Positions 32,663 through 41,758 are shown, numbered from the stretch's first letter. The stretch: 64,000 nucleotides of DNA from a virus (IMGVR_UViG_3300025073_000041:21717-85716); one strand, 5' to 3'. Translations and numbers: made by a program. Notes: a model not told the origin generated them from the sequence alone.

Positions 32663-33094
32663 TTATTTCAAAACCTCTTGGAGGTCTTGGTTGGCCATGG
32701 CTGTAGCAACACGAAGAGTCAGATTTTGAATTTGTCCAGCAAGACCTTGTAGTTTCTTTTTCCCTGCTGATTTTAAACTCTGCCGCATTCTACTTTCAAA
32801 GGTGCTTAGTTTGTTTAAATCAGAGCCGTCTTCTGGAAACTCTGGGTATTTATCTAGACCCATCTGTTCCCCGTTTTCATAGACATACATCATTACGTTG
32901 TCATAGAATTCATTCTGATCATCAAGAATACCTTCGTAATATTCCTGAATTTTCTCATTCATCACCGCCTGATTCCGATCAATTTCTCTTCCCGGAGGAG
33001 CATCTTGTTCCAACAACTTGTTAAGACCAAGGTTTTCGGAAATAATCTCTCGATACATTTCCTTAATTTGCTCACGGATATCATCACCTGACAT
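32663..33094 (-). CDS. Hypothetical protein with IRE-type N-terminal helix
   Basis: A 143-residue helical protein starting MSGDDIREQIKEMYREII; a GTG 9 bases upstream is equally possible because AGGAG lies very close to it. The remainder is helical and Gln-rich. It has the N-terminal amphipathic motif shared with neighbours and may be a head-internal protein. Confidence 0.6.
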   Translation of the reverse strand: MSGDDIREQIKEMYREIISENLGLNKLLEQDAPPGREIDRNQAVMNEKIQEYYEGILDDQNEFYDNVMMYVYENGEQMGLDKYPEFPEDGSDLNKLSTFESRMRQSLKSAGKKKLQGLAGQIQNLTLRVATAMANQDLQEVLK

Positions 33095-33111
33095 TTTATT
33101 CACTTTCTCCT

Positions 33112-34446
33112 TTATTTCGTCTTTCCTAGACGAAACTTGTTAAATGCTTCAATATCTGCTGTATATTTTTTAATCACTCTCCAAAGAGGAACTGTAAACT
33201 CTCTCTGCTCTTTATAGTATTCTTCTTCGTTTTTTTTCTTATAAACAGACTCTAAATACTTGACCCAATCTTCTCCAGTCCACGCACTAATCTTCGGCCA
33301 CCCCTCCTCAACGACCTTCCTAAGCACCAAAGAGTTTAATTTTACTCCCTCTTGCCCGAAATTGTGCATATCAAAAGAGGTATATTGAATAAGGTCTTGA
33401 ACATATTGAACAACTGCCCACTCAATCTCTTCGGGAGTTGCCTTTTTAAAGCGCCCCTCTGTTCCTTCCTCGTCGGGAGGAATCTCTTTTATCTTTCCAT
33501 TTTGGACCTGAGCAATAAACTTTTTAATTGGCGTCTCGGGAGTTTCTCCGCTCTCAAATGGACGAACAGGATAAATAACACCAGTTATCATCCTTGGTTG
33601 TATTTCTTTTCTTACAACAGATTGGAAATGAGTGTTCTTATCCCAAGCATCAGAGTCGTCCAAATCTCGTTCAAGCTCTTTAAGAGGAAGTTCCAAGACA
33701 AAAATAATCGCTTCTCCACCAGCCTTTTCAACTGGCTTTAAAGTATATTCAGCAGCCCTTCTTATGTTAAAAGAAAAATATGTTCCCGGAGATGTACCTT
33801 CCCAGTTTTTTCTCTCTGGGCTAAAAACAAACCCATTCTTTATAATACTCCAAAAATGTTTGGTTGAAGTTCCATGATAAACAACGGCTGTCTTTTTCCC
33901 TTTTCTTAAAGCAGAAATAAGCTCTTCGGCAAAGGGATCGTCAACACTCTCCAGGTTTGACAAAGCCATTTCATCAACTTTGTGCTTTAATACTTCTTGC
34001 AAAATAATTTCTTCCAAAGACAAATGACTAGCTTTTGTGGGAACTTTTTCCCCCTCTCCGCTCTCGGCCGCTTTATACGCTGTTTTCTTCTTCTCTTTCC
34101 CCTTTGACCTCTCGCTCCGCTGCACCGTTTCGTAATAGTTGATTGCGTCGAAGACTCTTTCTGCAGATTCGTATTGGTTGATGTCTTTCTTTTCCAGCCG
34201 AGGACCAATCTGATCAAACTTGAGGAACGCATCCACAACCAGCTCTTTGCTTTCATTGCCTTGAAGAGTTCTTTTCAAAGCCCATTCGAGGTATTTCTGT
34301 TTGCCTGTTGGATCCTTCGAGGCAAAGAAGTCGATCAGTTCTGTTTGCTCGGGAATCTTCTCCTTTAAAGAAGAAACCTTGTCTTCCAATAATGTTCCGG
34401 AGCCCTCTAAAATTTCTTGTACAATTTGTTCTACAAGCGACCTCAT
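33112..34446 (-). CDS. Putative ADP-ribosyltransferase, possibly head-packaged
   Basis: A 444-residue protein. An N-terminal amphipathic helix (MRSLVEQIVQEILEG) leads into DFFASKDPTGKQKYLEWALKR, a 'DPT..KYL.W' segment found in marine phage virion proteins. Residues 185-300 fit the ADP-ribosyltransferase fold: VVYHGTSTKHFWSIIKNGF (NAD-binding His), GTYFSFNIRRAAEYT (Tyr), and IQPRMITGVIYP. T4 injects Alt, an unrelated-length ART, from its head; this may be an analogue. The third catalytic residue is not certain. It directly abuts the CCA enzyme gene. Confidence 0.65.
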   Translation of the reverse strand: MRSLVEQIVQEILEGSGTLLEDKVSSLKEKIPEQTELIDFFASKDPTGKQKYLEWALKRTLQGNESKELVVDAFLKFDQIGPRLEKKDINQYESAERVFDAINYYETVQRSERSKGKEKKKTAYKAAESGEGEKVPTKASHLSLEEIILQEVLKHKVDEMALSNLESVDDPFAEELISALRKGKKTAVVYHGTSTKHFWSIIKNGFVFSPERKNWEGTSPGTYFSFNIRRAAEYTLKPVEKAGGEAIIFVLELPLKELERDLDDSDAWDKNTHFQSVVRKEIQPRMITGVIYPVRPFESGETPETPIKKFIAQVQNGKIKEIPPDEEGTEGRFKKATPEEIEWAVVQYVQDLIQYTSFDMHNFGQEGVKLNSLVLRKVVEEGWPKISAWTGEDWVKYLESVYKKKNEEEYYKEQREFTVPLWRVIKKYTADIEAFNKFRLGKTK

Positions 34447-35733
34447 TTATTTGTTCTCTCCACGAAGATAATTCTTATACGCCGCAATTCTATTTTGTCG
34501 AAGTTTTTCTCCAATCTGCTTCCCAACAAATCCTTGGTCAACAAGTTCTTTTGCGCTCACCTTTCGGCAAACTTCAAAAGCATTGCGGATAAAATCTCCC
34601 TCTTCAAACTCCCGACCCTTATGCGAACGTGCATCGGCCTCGCTAACTCTCAAAAACTTTTCAAACCTTTCCGGCTTACGAAAAGCGTCGGTTCTATAAA
34701 GCAAATCAACAACCTTCTCCGGTCTCATCTTCTTTACAATATGAACCCGCATATGATTTTCTGTCGACATCTCAGCCAGATCAGAAAAAGAAGAAGGAAC
34801 CTTTAATCTTTCGTTTGCCGCCTTAACCAAAGGAATTCCCGCCATCTCATGTCCATAATGATGCGGCAAAACATCCTTGGAAGTAGCTCCCTTCCCAAGA
34901 TCGTGGTTAACAACAGCCCAAATAATCTCAGGATCGCTGGTGATGCTTCTGGCTGCCCTTACAGCAGCCATCGTGTGCATCCAAGCGTCGTTTTCCCCGT
35001 GATATTGCTGCGGCTGCGGAACTCCTCTGAGCTTTGAAAGCTCTGGCATAAACCTGTCCAAAGCCCCGCACTTTGCCAAGACCTCAAAATATTTATCTGG
35101 TCTGTCAGAAGATAGCGCCTTCTCCGTCTCCTTCCAAATCCTCTCCGGAGTTAAAGAGTCCAGCATTCCCCGACCAACCATGTTGCTCATTAATTCTTCT
35201 GTCTCGGGAGCAGCGGAAAAATCAAGTTGCGCTGCAAATCTCGCAACTCGCAGGACACGAAGAGGATCTTCTTCAAAAGCTTCCGAAACGTGTCTCAATA
35301 GTTTATTTTCTATGTCTTTCTTGCCGCCATATGGATCAACGATATCACCATATTCCCCAGAAGAAAGCATCATTCTAGCAAGGGCATTAATTGTTAAATC
35401 TCTTCTCTCGAGATCTTTTTCAATTGGGATATCTTCCGTATTCGTAGTAAATCCCTTGTGCCCCTCTCCTGATTTTCTCTCCGAACGAGCAAGGGCGTAT
35501 TCGTCTCCCGTCTTCGGATGAATAAAAACAGGAAACTCTGCTCCTACTTGCGAAAACCCAACATCCAACATGTCTTGTGGCGTAGCACCAACAACAACGT
35601 AATCCGCATCGTGTGATGCTCTGTTGAGCAACGAATCTCGGACAGAACCGCCGACAAGAAAAACCTTAAACTTCTTATAAAAGTCTTCCATTTGCTTCGA
35701 TTCTTTCAGAAAATGCTGCCACTTCTCAAACAT
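34447..35733 (-). CDS. cca: CCA-adding tRNA nucleotidyltransferase
   Basis: A 428-residue class II enzyme. GGSVRD (28-33), metal-binding D42 and D44 in HDADYVV, RRDLTINALA (110-119), DPYGGKKDIENKLLRHV and EDPLRVLRVARFAAQL are all present. An HD-type domain follows (VNHDLGKG about 277, HHYGHEMAG), as in the bacterial multifunctional form. It restores the 3' CCA of tRNAs. The N-terminal extension FEKWQHFLKES resembles the T4 capsid-targeting sequence type, so it may be packaged. It ends exactly where the ART gene starts. Confidence 0.93.
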   Translation of the reverse strand: MFEKWQHFLKESKQMEDFYKKFKVFLVGGSVRDSLLNRASHDADYVVVGATPQDMLDVGFSQVGAEFPVFIHPKTGDEYALARSERKSGEGHKGFTTNTEDIPIEKDLERRDLTINALARMMLSSGEYGDIVDPYGGKKDIENKLLRHVSEAFEEDPLRVLRVARFAAQLDFSAAPETEELMSNMVGRGMLDSLTPERIWKETEKALSSDRPDKYFEVLAKCGALDRFMPELSKLRGVPQPQQYHGENDAWMHTMAAVRAARSITSDPEIIWAVVNHDLGKGATSKDVLPHHYGHEMAGIPLVKAANERLKVPSSFSDLAEMSTENHMRVHIVKKMRPEKVVDLLYRTDAFRKPERFEKFLRVSEADARSHKGREFEEGDFIRNAFEVCRKVSAKELVDQGFVGKQIGEKLRQNRIAAYKNYLRGENK

Positions 35734-35737
35734 TATT

Positions 35738-37189
35738 TCAATAATCGTTTAAATAAGAAATAAGCTTGTTCCAATCATATGTTTCAACATATGTCTCATA
35801 GATTTTATACAAAACTTCTCCCAAAGAAGACATTTTAAAGTTTTTGTCTTGGAACTTTGCTTGAAACTCTTTATATAGTTCTTGTTCTTTGCTGCTGTCG
35901 TAATTCTCGGGGTCAAAGTTAATTTCGACCATTCTACGAAGCTTTTCGCTCACGTTGTCGTTCCACCAAACAAAGTCCATAAACTTTTGAAAGTCCGAAA
36001 AATTATCCATCAAAAGCTGTCCGTGCAACAAGGCATCACTCTTCAGACGCTCAAGGTATTCCTCTTCTTTTTGATATTTATTTTGTTCCTGCTCATATCT
36101 ATCAATCCCAATATCTCCCGGACCTTTGGTGATATTTTTCATGGCTTCCTCAACATTATTTTTATAAGGAGCCAACATCTTATCAAAATTTTCCATTCTT
36201 GTCAAGACGTTATTTAAAAGTTGGTCTGGGGATTGCTCTGCTTCTTCGGTAAGATTCGTCTCACCTCTAAATTGACCTTTTCGTCTGCTTATTTTCTTTG
36301 AAGCCTCCAATAAGTCCTCAACCGTCCTAAATATCTCTGGGGTTAATTGTTCTCTTGCTGCCCTCAAAAACTCTTCTTGGTCTAAAGATTTATAGTCGTG
36401 GTCTCTGGTTCTTTCTAAAATAACGTCTCCATAATTCAAAACCCTTATCAATAAAGCATCTTCTGCTGTAAAGTATTTCTCGAATACGTCTATAAGATCT
36501 TTTTCTTTAATCCCTCTCAGCAGCTTAAGTTCGTTTAATTTCTTTTGTATCTTTACAAACTCCAAAATCATTTCTCGTTCTTCGTTGTACCCCGGACGAC
36601 TGGGTTCTATCCTGCGTGCAATGCTGTCTTTCGTTCTTTCTACATCTTCGAATTTCTTCTGTCGATCTCTAAAGAAGCTTGTTATCCCACCTACCGCTCT
36701 AGAAAAAACTCCCGGTTTCTCGGGCTCTAATTCTGCAGCAGAAACAGGAGGACTTTTTTCTTTCTTTGTCTTGGCAGGTTCTGGGGCTTCTGGAGCTTTG
36801 ACAGGCTCGGGTGCAGCAGCCGCAACAGGCTCCTCTGGCTTTTCTTCTTTTGGTTTCTTGGGTTTGGGAGAGCTTTTCTTCTTTGTTTTCTTGGGCCTAA
36901 CGGACTCATCACCGTAAAAAGCTTTAGTTACTTTGTTTTCAAGACTATCCCAAAACCCCTCATCAATCTGTTGTTCTTCTTCTATATTCTCCTCTTCCAC
37001 AAGACCAACAACCTTTTTAATCTTGTCTGCAAAAGAAGGGTTTTTCATTCTATCAAGTTTGTCTTTTCTCGAAGGAACAGAAGATTTTGGAGAAGCTGTT
37101 ATTATCGGCTCTTGTCCAAGTCTTTTTAATTCCGGACGTTTTTCTTTCATTTCGTTCAATATTTCTTTAACTATTTCTCTTATCTTCAT
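35738..37189 (-). CDS. K/P-rich internal-type protein
   Basis: A 483-residue protein. It opens with the amphipathic motif MKIREIVKEILNEMKEK. Residues 100-150 are a Lys/Pro/Ala/Glu-rich disordered tract (KPKKPKEEKPEEPV...), reminiscent of histone-H1-like tails. The remainder is helical and charged. It may be a head-internal or DNA-associated protein. Function unknown. Confidence 0.65.
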   Translation of the reverse strand: MKIREIVKEILNEMKEKRPELKRLGQEPIITASPKSSVPSRKDKLDRMKNPSFADKIKKVVGLVEEENIEEEQQIDEGFWDSLENKVTKAFYGDESVRPKKTKKKSSPKPKKPKEEKPEEPVAAAAPEPVKAPEAPEPAKTKKEKSPPVSAAELEPEKPGVFSRAVGGITSFFRDRQKKFEDVERTKDSIARRIEPSRPGYNEEREMILEFVKIQKKLNELKLLRGIKEKDLIDVFEKYFTAEDALLIRVLNYGDVILERTRDHDYKSLDQEEFLRAAREQLTPEIFRTVEDLLEASKKISRRKGQFRGETNLTEEAEQSPDQLLNNVLTRMENFDKMLAPYKNNVEEAMKNITKGPGDIGIDRYEQEQNKYQKEEEYLERLKSDALLHGQLLMDNFSDFQKFMDFVWWNDNVSEKLRRMVEINFDPENYDSSKEQELYKEFQAKFQDKNFKMSSLGEVLYKIYETYVETYDWNKLISYLNDY

Positions 37190-37200
37190 TGAATTTTCCT

Positions 37201-38289
37201 CTATATATCCAACTTCAACTTAAAAGAAAGACCTCTACTTTCTTCTTTCTTAATTGGAGTAGCCAACTTGGCGATACCAAGTATTTCCCCATATTGATCT
37301 AAAACCGCAATCTTAGAAATATATACTGTCTTTTCAAAATCCGCTTCCGCTCCGTCAAAAGGACTCTTTACAATATTCTTAATAGATAGCTTCTGGTTTT
37401 CGGAAAAAGTCTTACTGCCAGAAGTATAAAATTCCGTTTGCCCATGCTCAATATATGTAGCGTTGTTAGAGTGATTTAATTCTCCAGGAGGAGCATGACA
37501 ATACATCGTAATCACATCGACGTAATTAATTCCTTCAAACTCAACTCCATAGCTTGAAGATGGAACAGATGCTCCAAAATACTTCCAAGACGGATTATAA
37601 TTTGTTGAATTGTAATATGGTTCACTGTGATTTGTTGCCAAAGCCCAAGAACCAGTCAGCAACATAATCCCTTCCGTATATAAAATTACTCCAGCAACAG
37701 AACCAGATTGAGAACCTGACGCCTGAACTAATTCTCCTCTTTCGTTATCATACAGCTCATTAAGAACAGCGCCAGAAGTATAAAACTTTAAAGCAACTGT
37801 ACCTTTCTTAATGGAACTACCATAAAAAATAGAGGAAAGCTGGATCTCAGATACTTGTACTGTAGAATAATCCCCAAGAGTAGAAGAATAGGAACAATGA
37901 GGACTAAGATAGCCATAATAATTTATTGTATTCTTGAGAGCATTAATATAAGGACGTGAACTGTTTGGAGCATGATTGGTAATCTTTATGGAAGATGTCA
38001 AAGGATACGACCCAGTTATCGTTGTCCCATAAGCATACTCATTATATTTTGAAGTAGATACTGTAGAAAAAGAAGTAAGATTGCCGGTCTTTATGATAAA
38101 TGGATATATTTTCTGCGCAGCCGTTCTATCTATGTTTTCTTCGTAAAGAGAGATAGAGCCTTGAGGTATATTTGAACCTTGCGCAAGATAGTTGTTTAAA
38201 TACGTTGTTCCAGAATGAACAAAAAATTCATATTTCGGATGAGTCTTTATTCTATTTCTGAAAATGTCATTCTCTTTAAATTTTCTCAT
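37201..38289 (-). CDS. Virion structural protein, paralogue of 39727-40773
   Basis: A 362-residue beta-rich protein. Shared landmarks with its paralogue are an IKKGTVALKFYTSG strand, the GSVAGVILYTEGIMLL strand, the NHSNNATYIEHG motif and the C-terminal LGIAKLATPIKKEES. The NxSxNPTY/...PIKK family is common in marine myoviruses near tail genes; exact location in the particle unknown. Confidence 0.7.
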   Translation of the reverse strand: MRKFKENDIFRNRIKTHPKYEFFVHSGTTYLNNYLAQGSNIPQGSISLYEENIDRTAAQKIYPFIIKTGNLTSFSTVSTSKYNEYAYGTTITGSYPLTSSIKITNHAPNSSRPYINALKNTINYYGYLSPHCSYSSTLGDYSTVQVSEIQLSSIFYGSSIKKGTVALKFYTSGAVLNELYDNERGELVQASGSQSGSVAGVILYTEGIMLLTGSWALATNHSEPYYNSTNYNPSWKYFGASVPSSSYGVEFEGINYVDVITMYCHAPPGELNHSNNATYIEHGQTEFYTSGSKTFSENQKLSIKNIVKSPFDGAEADFEKTVYISKIAVLDQYGEILGIAKLATPIKKEESRGLSFKLKLDI

Positions 38290-38316
38290 TTATTTCATGA
38301 AAACCCTTATCAAGAC

Positions 38317-38613
38317 CTACTTTTCCTTTATCGTATTGCAAACAGACCAAGGATTTTTCTGTGTGCTTTCTGCAATCTTGGCTTTTTGCTCAATATTCTT
38401 AACAATTTGTTCAATCTGTTGAACCCAAGAAGAAATTTCATCTCTTGCCTCAAGACCGCCGTACTTCAAAAGAGTCTTTAAGTGTCGTCTTGCAGCAAGA
38501 ACGGAATTATACGCATTCTCAATGTTTTTTTCTGTTTGAGGATCTTGTTGCAGATTTTCTAACAGAACTTCTTTTACCACCTCTCGAATCTCTTGAGGAG
38601 AAAACTTTGCCAT
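38317..38613 (-). CDS. Small helical protein with IREVVKEVL motif
   Basis: A 98-residue all-helical protein (MAKFSPQEIREVVKEVLLEN). The motif matches the N-termini of several neighbours. No other domain. It lies between a virion protein gene and the kinase gene. Confidence 0.65.
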   Translation of the reverse strand: MAKFSPQEIREVVKEVLLENLQQDPQTEKNIENAYNSVLAARRHLKTLLKYGGLEARDEISSWVQQIEQIVKNIEQKAKIAESTQKNPWSVCNTIKEK

Positions 38614-38618
38614 TTTTA

Positions 38619-39065
38619 TTACTCTCCCTTGCCGATCAAATCGGCCTTAAATTTATCCATCGGCTGATAACGTTGCAACATTCGAACAATCGCCGCCTTT
38701 GGAACACCGTGCTTGTTGCGCTTAGCAAGCTCGTCCGCATTCTTGGCCCACGAAGTATCGGGCTCAACAAACTCAATCTTATAGCCATGAGCAAGAGCCA
38801 TCTTCACATAAGGCTCGGCCTCCCAAGACTGCGTGTTGGTGTTATCAACAACCACAGGAGAAACCCCGCTCTTCAGGGCACCGTACACTCTCTCACGATT
38901 CCAAGCATGAGCCTTGGAAAGCTTGCCAGAGTCAAAAAAATACTTACCTCCGACCATGAAATACTCATCGGTCGAAAAGATATTCTCCTTCGGAGCCAAC
39001 TCCAAAGCCTTTGTGGACTTTCCAGAACCAGAAACGCCACGCAGAACGTACATCTTCCTAGACAT
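38619..39065 (-). CDS. P-loop polynucleotide kinase-like protein (N4BP2 type)
   Basis: A 148-residue protein starting MSRKMYVLRG, overlapping the upstream stop. Walker A GVSGSGKST (10-18), STDEYF, AHAWNRERV, VVVDNTNTQSW and the LID-like RNKHGVP form the NEDD4-binding-protein-2/AAA_33 pattern, related to the 5'-kinase half of T4 Pnkp. It probably phosphorylates RNA or DNA 5' ends. No phosphatase or ligase gene adjoins it. Confidence 0.8.
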   Translation of the reverse strand: MSRKMYVLRGVSGSGKSTKALELAPKENIFSTDEYFMVGGKYFFDSGKLSKAHAWNRERVYGALKSGVSPVVVDNTNTQSWEAEPYVKMALAHGYKIEFVEPDTSWAKNADELAKRNKHGVPKAAIVRMLQRYQPMDKFKADLIGKGE

Positions 39066-39234
39066 CTTTGCCTTCTTTCTTTTTGTCTTCTTCCGATAAA
39101 ACATCGCCTTCAAGCGAAGGACCCTTTTCAAGAGGATTTGTCATACCCCCGAAAGGATTACCCTTTTTCTTCTTTGAACGACCCTTCCAAAGGTTAATAA
39201 CTTCTTGTTTTACTATCTCTCTTATTAAAGACAT
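39058..39234 (-). CDS. Small basic protein with IREIVKQEV motif
   Basis: A 58-residue protein starting MSLIREIVKQEVINLWKG with GGGAG upstream. The remainder is Lys/Gly-rich and disordered. Its size and basic tail suggest an internal head protein. Its stop overlaps the kinase start. Confidence 0.55.
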   Translation of the reverse strand: MSLIREIVKQEVINLWKGRSKKKKGNPFGGMTNPLEKGPSLEGDVLSEEDKKKEGKDV

Positions 39235-39304
39235 CCTATCCTGTTCTCCCGGAGAAGTCAAGAAAAACTTTTCTCAATAATTAGGCTGAATTAAGTGATT
39301 TTGG

Positions 39305-39694
39305 CTATGAGATTTCTTTATTTCCGATAGGAAAAGAGGACAACAAATTACTTTCTTTTAAAATCCACTTACTCTTGTGAAAAACTATTATATCATTTTT
39401 TACTAACTCTGTGAGACATTTTTTATAAAAGCTGTAAAGCTCTTGCAAAAGCTCAAAGGAAACAAAAGGGTAAAGACCTTGAGATTTCTCTGTTATTAGA
39501 GCTTGAAGATTCTGGTAATCGGGAGCGGAGAGTATCCTGACAACTTGAACGATCTTTTTTCTTTCCTCTTCTTCGCAATAATAGTCCGTTATCTTGAAAA
39601 TAAGTTGATAATTAAAGTTTATTTCTGTCGCGGTTTTATCCCCTTCCGCAAAAAAGAGAGCAACGTTAAATTTGGGGATTTTGGGAGATTTCAC
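39305..39694 (-). CDS. Hypothetical protein
   Basis: A 129-residue protein (MKSPKIPKFNVALFFAEGDK), helical, with aromatic residues and an IVQVVRILSAPDYQNLQALI segment. No domain recognised; the C-terminal half could be a winged-helix. It has weaker spacing to neighbours than the rest of the block. Confidence 0.55.
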   Translation of the reverse strand: MKSPKIPKFNVALFFAEGDKTATEINFNYQLIFKITDYYCEEEERKKIVQVVRILSAPDYQNLQALITEKSQGLYPFVSFELLQELYSFYKKCLTELVKNDIIVFHKSKWILKESNLLSSFPIGNKEIS

Positions 39695-39726
39695 TTTCGT
39701 AAGTGCTTGAAAACATTAAGAAAAAC

Positions 39727-40773
39727 TTAAAAATCGATCCGGAGTCGAATTATTTGTTCTGTGTCAGAAGTTTTCTTTAAAGGCGTAGAAATCTTGCTCA
39801 CAGCCAGAAGTTCGTTATCCGGCGAATAAAGACCAATGCCTGTGTAATATGCTACCGGAGCATCTGCCGCAACATTCTTTGTGCGAATCTTTGACCCGGA
39901 AAGATATGTTGGGTTTGAAGAATAGTTAAATGAACCATGATCCATTCTACAAAACACAACAGTAGAATTTAAGTCTGTAGTGTTGTTGAAAGTAATGTTG
40001 TTAATTCTATATCTTAGCGCAGAAGCAGCAGCGTCTATGGTGCCTGTAGAAAGATAATAATTTACTCCTCTCGTTGAAGAATCCATTTGAACACCAACAC
40101 TGCCGTTCACAGAAGAAGTCATAAAAATCTTTTCAGCATTAAGCACCGCAACACCAGCCTGGTAAAATAAAAGACCAACCGCAGTAGAACCACTGTTTAG
40201 AACACCATATTCTCCAGCAGGAGAATTAACGAAATAACTTGTTTCGGCGCCAGAGTCTGTAATCAAAACGTTTCCATAATCACCACCTCTCGGTGTTGCA
40301 TATGTACCGCTCAAAGCGAGGTACATGTTAAAGGAACCTTTTTTAATTTCGTCTTTGACCAAAAGTCTTGAGAAACAAAGAGCATAAGAACCAGTAATCT
40401 TTGTTCCGCCCGCCAGAAGATTTCCGTCTTCATCAAAATCTAAAATACTTCCAGTTGCATCGTGTCCCATCAAAACCTGAGCAAGAGTATCATACATATT
40501 CATCTTTGCTGTTGCCAAAGAATCCGTACCAATTAAGTTGTGGTACGTGGAACCAGAAGAAAGACACAAAGTAATATCAAAAAGATGATTAGCAGAAGCC
40601 GAAGCATAGTTATAATCCCATACTCTTTGATATCTTCCATGCGAAGGACTTTCGATGTTTGTACCGCTATAACTGCCGCTAACAAGCGTACCAGTGATAG
40701 GTACAGATTCGTGAAGTAATGTATGTGTCGTCACAATGTCATTACTTGTAAGCTGTTTATAAATTTGTGCCAT
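39727..40773 (-). CDS. Virion structural protein, paralogue of 37201-38289
   Basis: A 348-residue beta-rich protein. FNYSSNPTYLSGSKIRT, GIGLYSPDNELLAVSKISTPLKK and the EIKKGSFNMYLALSG strand define the family. It is better conserved than its paralogue at the C-terminus (IIRLRIDF). Likely a tail or baseplate component on the basis of the neighbouring genes. Confidence 0.75.
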   Translation of the reverse strand: MAQIYKQLTSNDIVTTHTLLHESVPITGTLVSGSYSGTNIESPSHGRYQRVWDYNYASASANHLFDITLCLSSGSTYHNLIGTDSLATAKMNMYDTLAQVLMGHDATGSILDFDEDGNLLAGGTKITGSYALCFSRLLVKDEIKKGSFNMYLALSGTYATPRGGDYGNVLITDSGAETSYFVNSPAGEYGVLNSGSTAVGLLFYQAGVAVLNAEKIFMTSSVNGSVGVQMDSSTRGVNYYLSTGTIDAAASALRYRINNITFNNTTDLNSTVVFCRMDHGSFNYSSNPTYLSGSKIRTKNVAADAPVAYYTGIGLYSPDNELLAVSKISTPLKKTSDTEQIIRLRIDF

Positions 40774-40796
40774 TTATTCTTCTCCGTATTAAGAGC

Positions 40797-41687
40797 TTAT
40801 ACTTTCTTCAAAAACCGTACTGGAATATCTACACTATAGCCGGTGGTCGCACCAGTAATTCTAACGTTTGCGTCAATGTAATAATAACCTGCCCAGCTAC
40901 CAGTACCAGTTGTACCTATTGTAGTAAAAAGATAAGTGCTGGAGTTCAATTCGATTGACGCCTGAAGCTTGAACTCTAAAATTGTTCCTCTTGGACCTGA
41001 AATAACTTGTGAGTCTTTGCTATCAGTCGTTTCGTTCTTTCTTACAAACTTAACATCGTTGCCAAGAGTCAAAAGATATGAAGCGATGTTGTCGTCGTCG
41101 ATATAAGAAACAGCAGCCTGCTTAGCATCGTTCTTATCTACAACATATCCTAGACGATTGTCTATTTCAATAATATATTGAGTCTCAACTAAAGACGGTT
41201 CAAGACTAAAAGTAGGAGGTATCTCGGTAGTATCTAGACCCTGATCTACTCTTACGATGCCACCACCAGAACCCGGTGTATAACCATACAAAAATCCTTG
41301 CACACCAGCAAAATCCGTCTCTGTATCTTCGTCCACAGCGACCACATAACTACCAGAAGCGTGTTTTTTAGAAGCCGCATCTTGATCGTTCTGTTTAACT
41401 ATAGGGAGATACAAAAGATTTGTTCTGTTGTAGCTAACCAAGAAAGACTTTGCTACCGACGTATTGTTTGTAAAGGCTTCAAATACCGGAGTAGTCAAAA
41501 GCTCTACATCAACATAAGATGAACCAGACGCATGCGATTTATCATAATCGTTGTAATCTATTTCATCATCAAAAACAGCAAACTTTGCAATCTTGAAGGT
41601 TCCGTCCGCTCTAGCAAGCCTCTTACGGCCAGCATCGGTCAAAACAGCGTCAAGAATAATGTTACCAGTGCTAGATAAAAACGCCAT
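40797..41687 (-). CDS. Baseplate/tail structural protein, TDAGRKRLA family
   Basis: A 296-residue protein. The N-terminus ILDAVLTDAGRKRLARADG followed by FKIAKFAVFDDEIDY is a recurrent module of marine T4-like phage virion proteins. A similar module opens the protein at 47521-48498. The C-terminal half is beta-rich. Exact role unknown. Confidence 0.7.
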   Translation of the reverse strand: MAFLSSTGNIILDAVLTDAGRKRLARADGTFKIAKFAVFDDEIDYNDYDKSHASGSSYVDVELLTTPVFEAFTNNTSVAKSFLVSYNRTNLLYLPIVKQNDQDAASKKHASGSYVVAVDEDTETDFAGVQGFLYGYTPGSGGGIVRVDQGLDTTEIPPTFSLEPSLVETQYIIEIDNRLGYVVDKNDAKQAAVSYIDDDNIASYLLTLGNDVKFVRKNETTDSKDSQVISGPRGTILEFKLQASIELNSSTYLFTTIGTTGTGSWAGYYYIDANVRITGATTGYSVDIPVRFLKKV

Positions 41688-41758
41688 TAATTCTCTCCTC
41701 TTGAGATTTTCTTAAAAAGGGTCTCACTCCCTCTAAATAGTGAAGAAATCAAAGAATT

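Noticed and set aside
41690-41758. Hairpin AGGG...CCCT with T-run between two tail genes as a terminator
   Set aside because: Only a four-base stem within an otherwise continuous operon; too weak to call.
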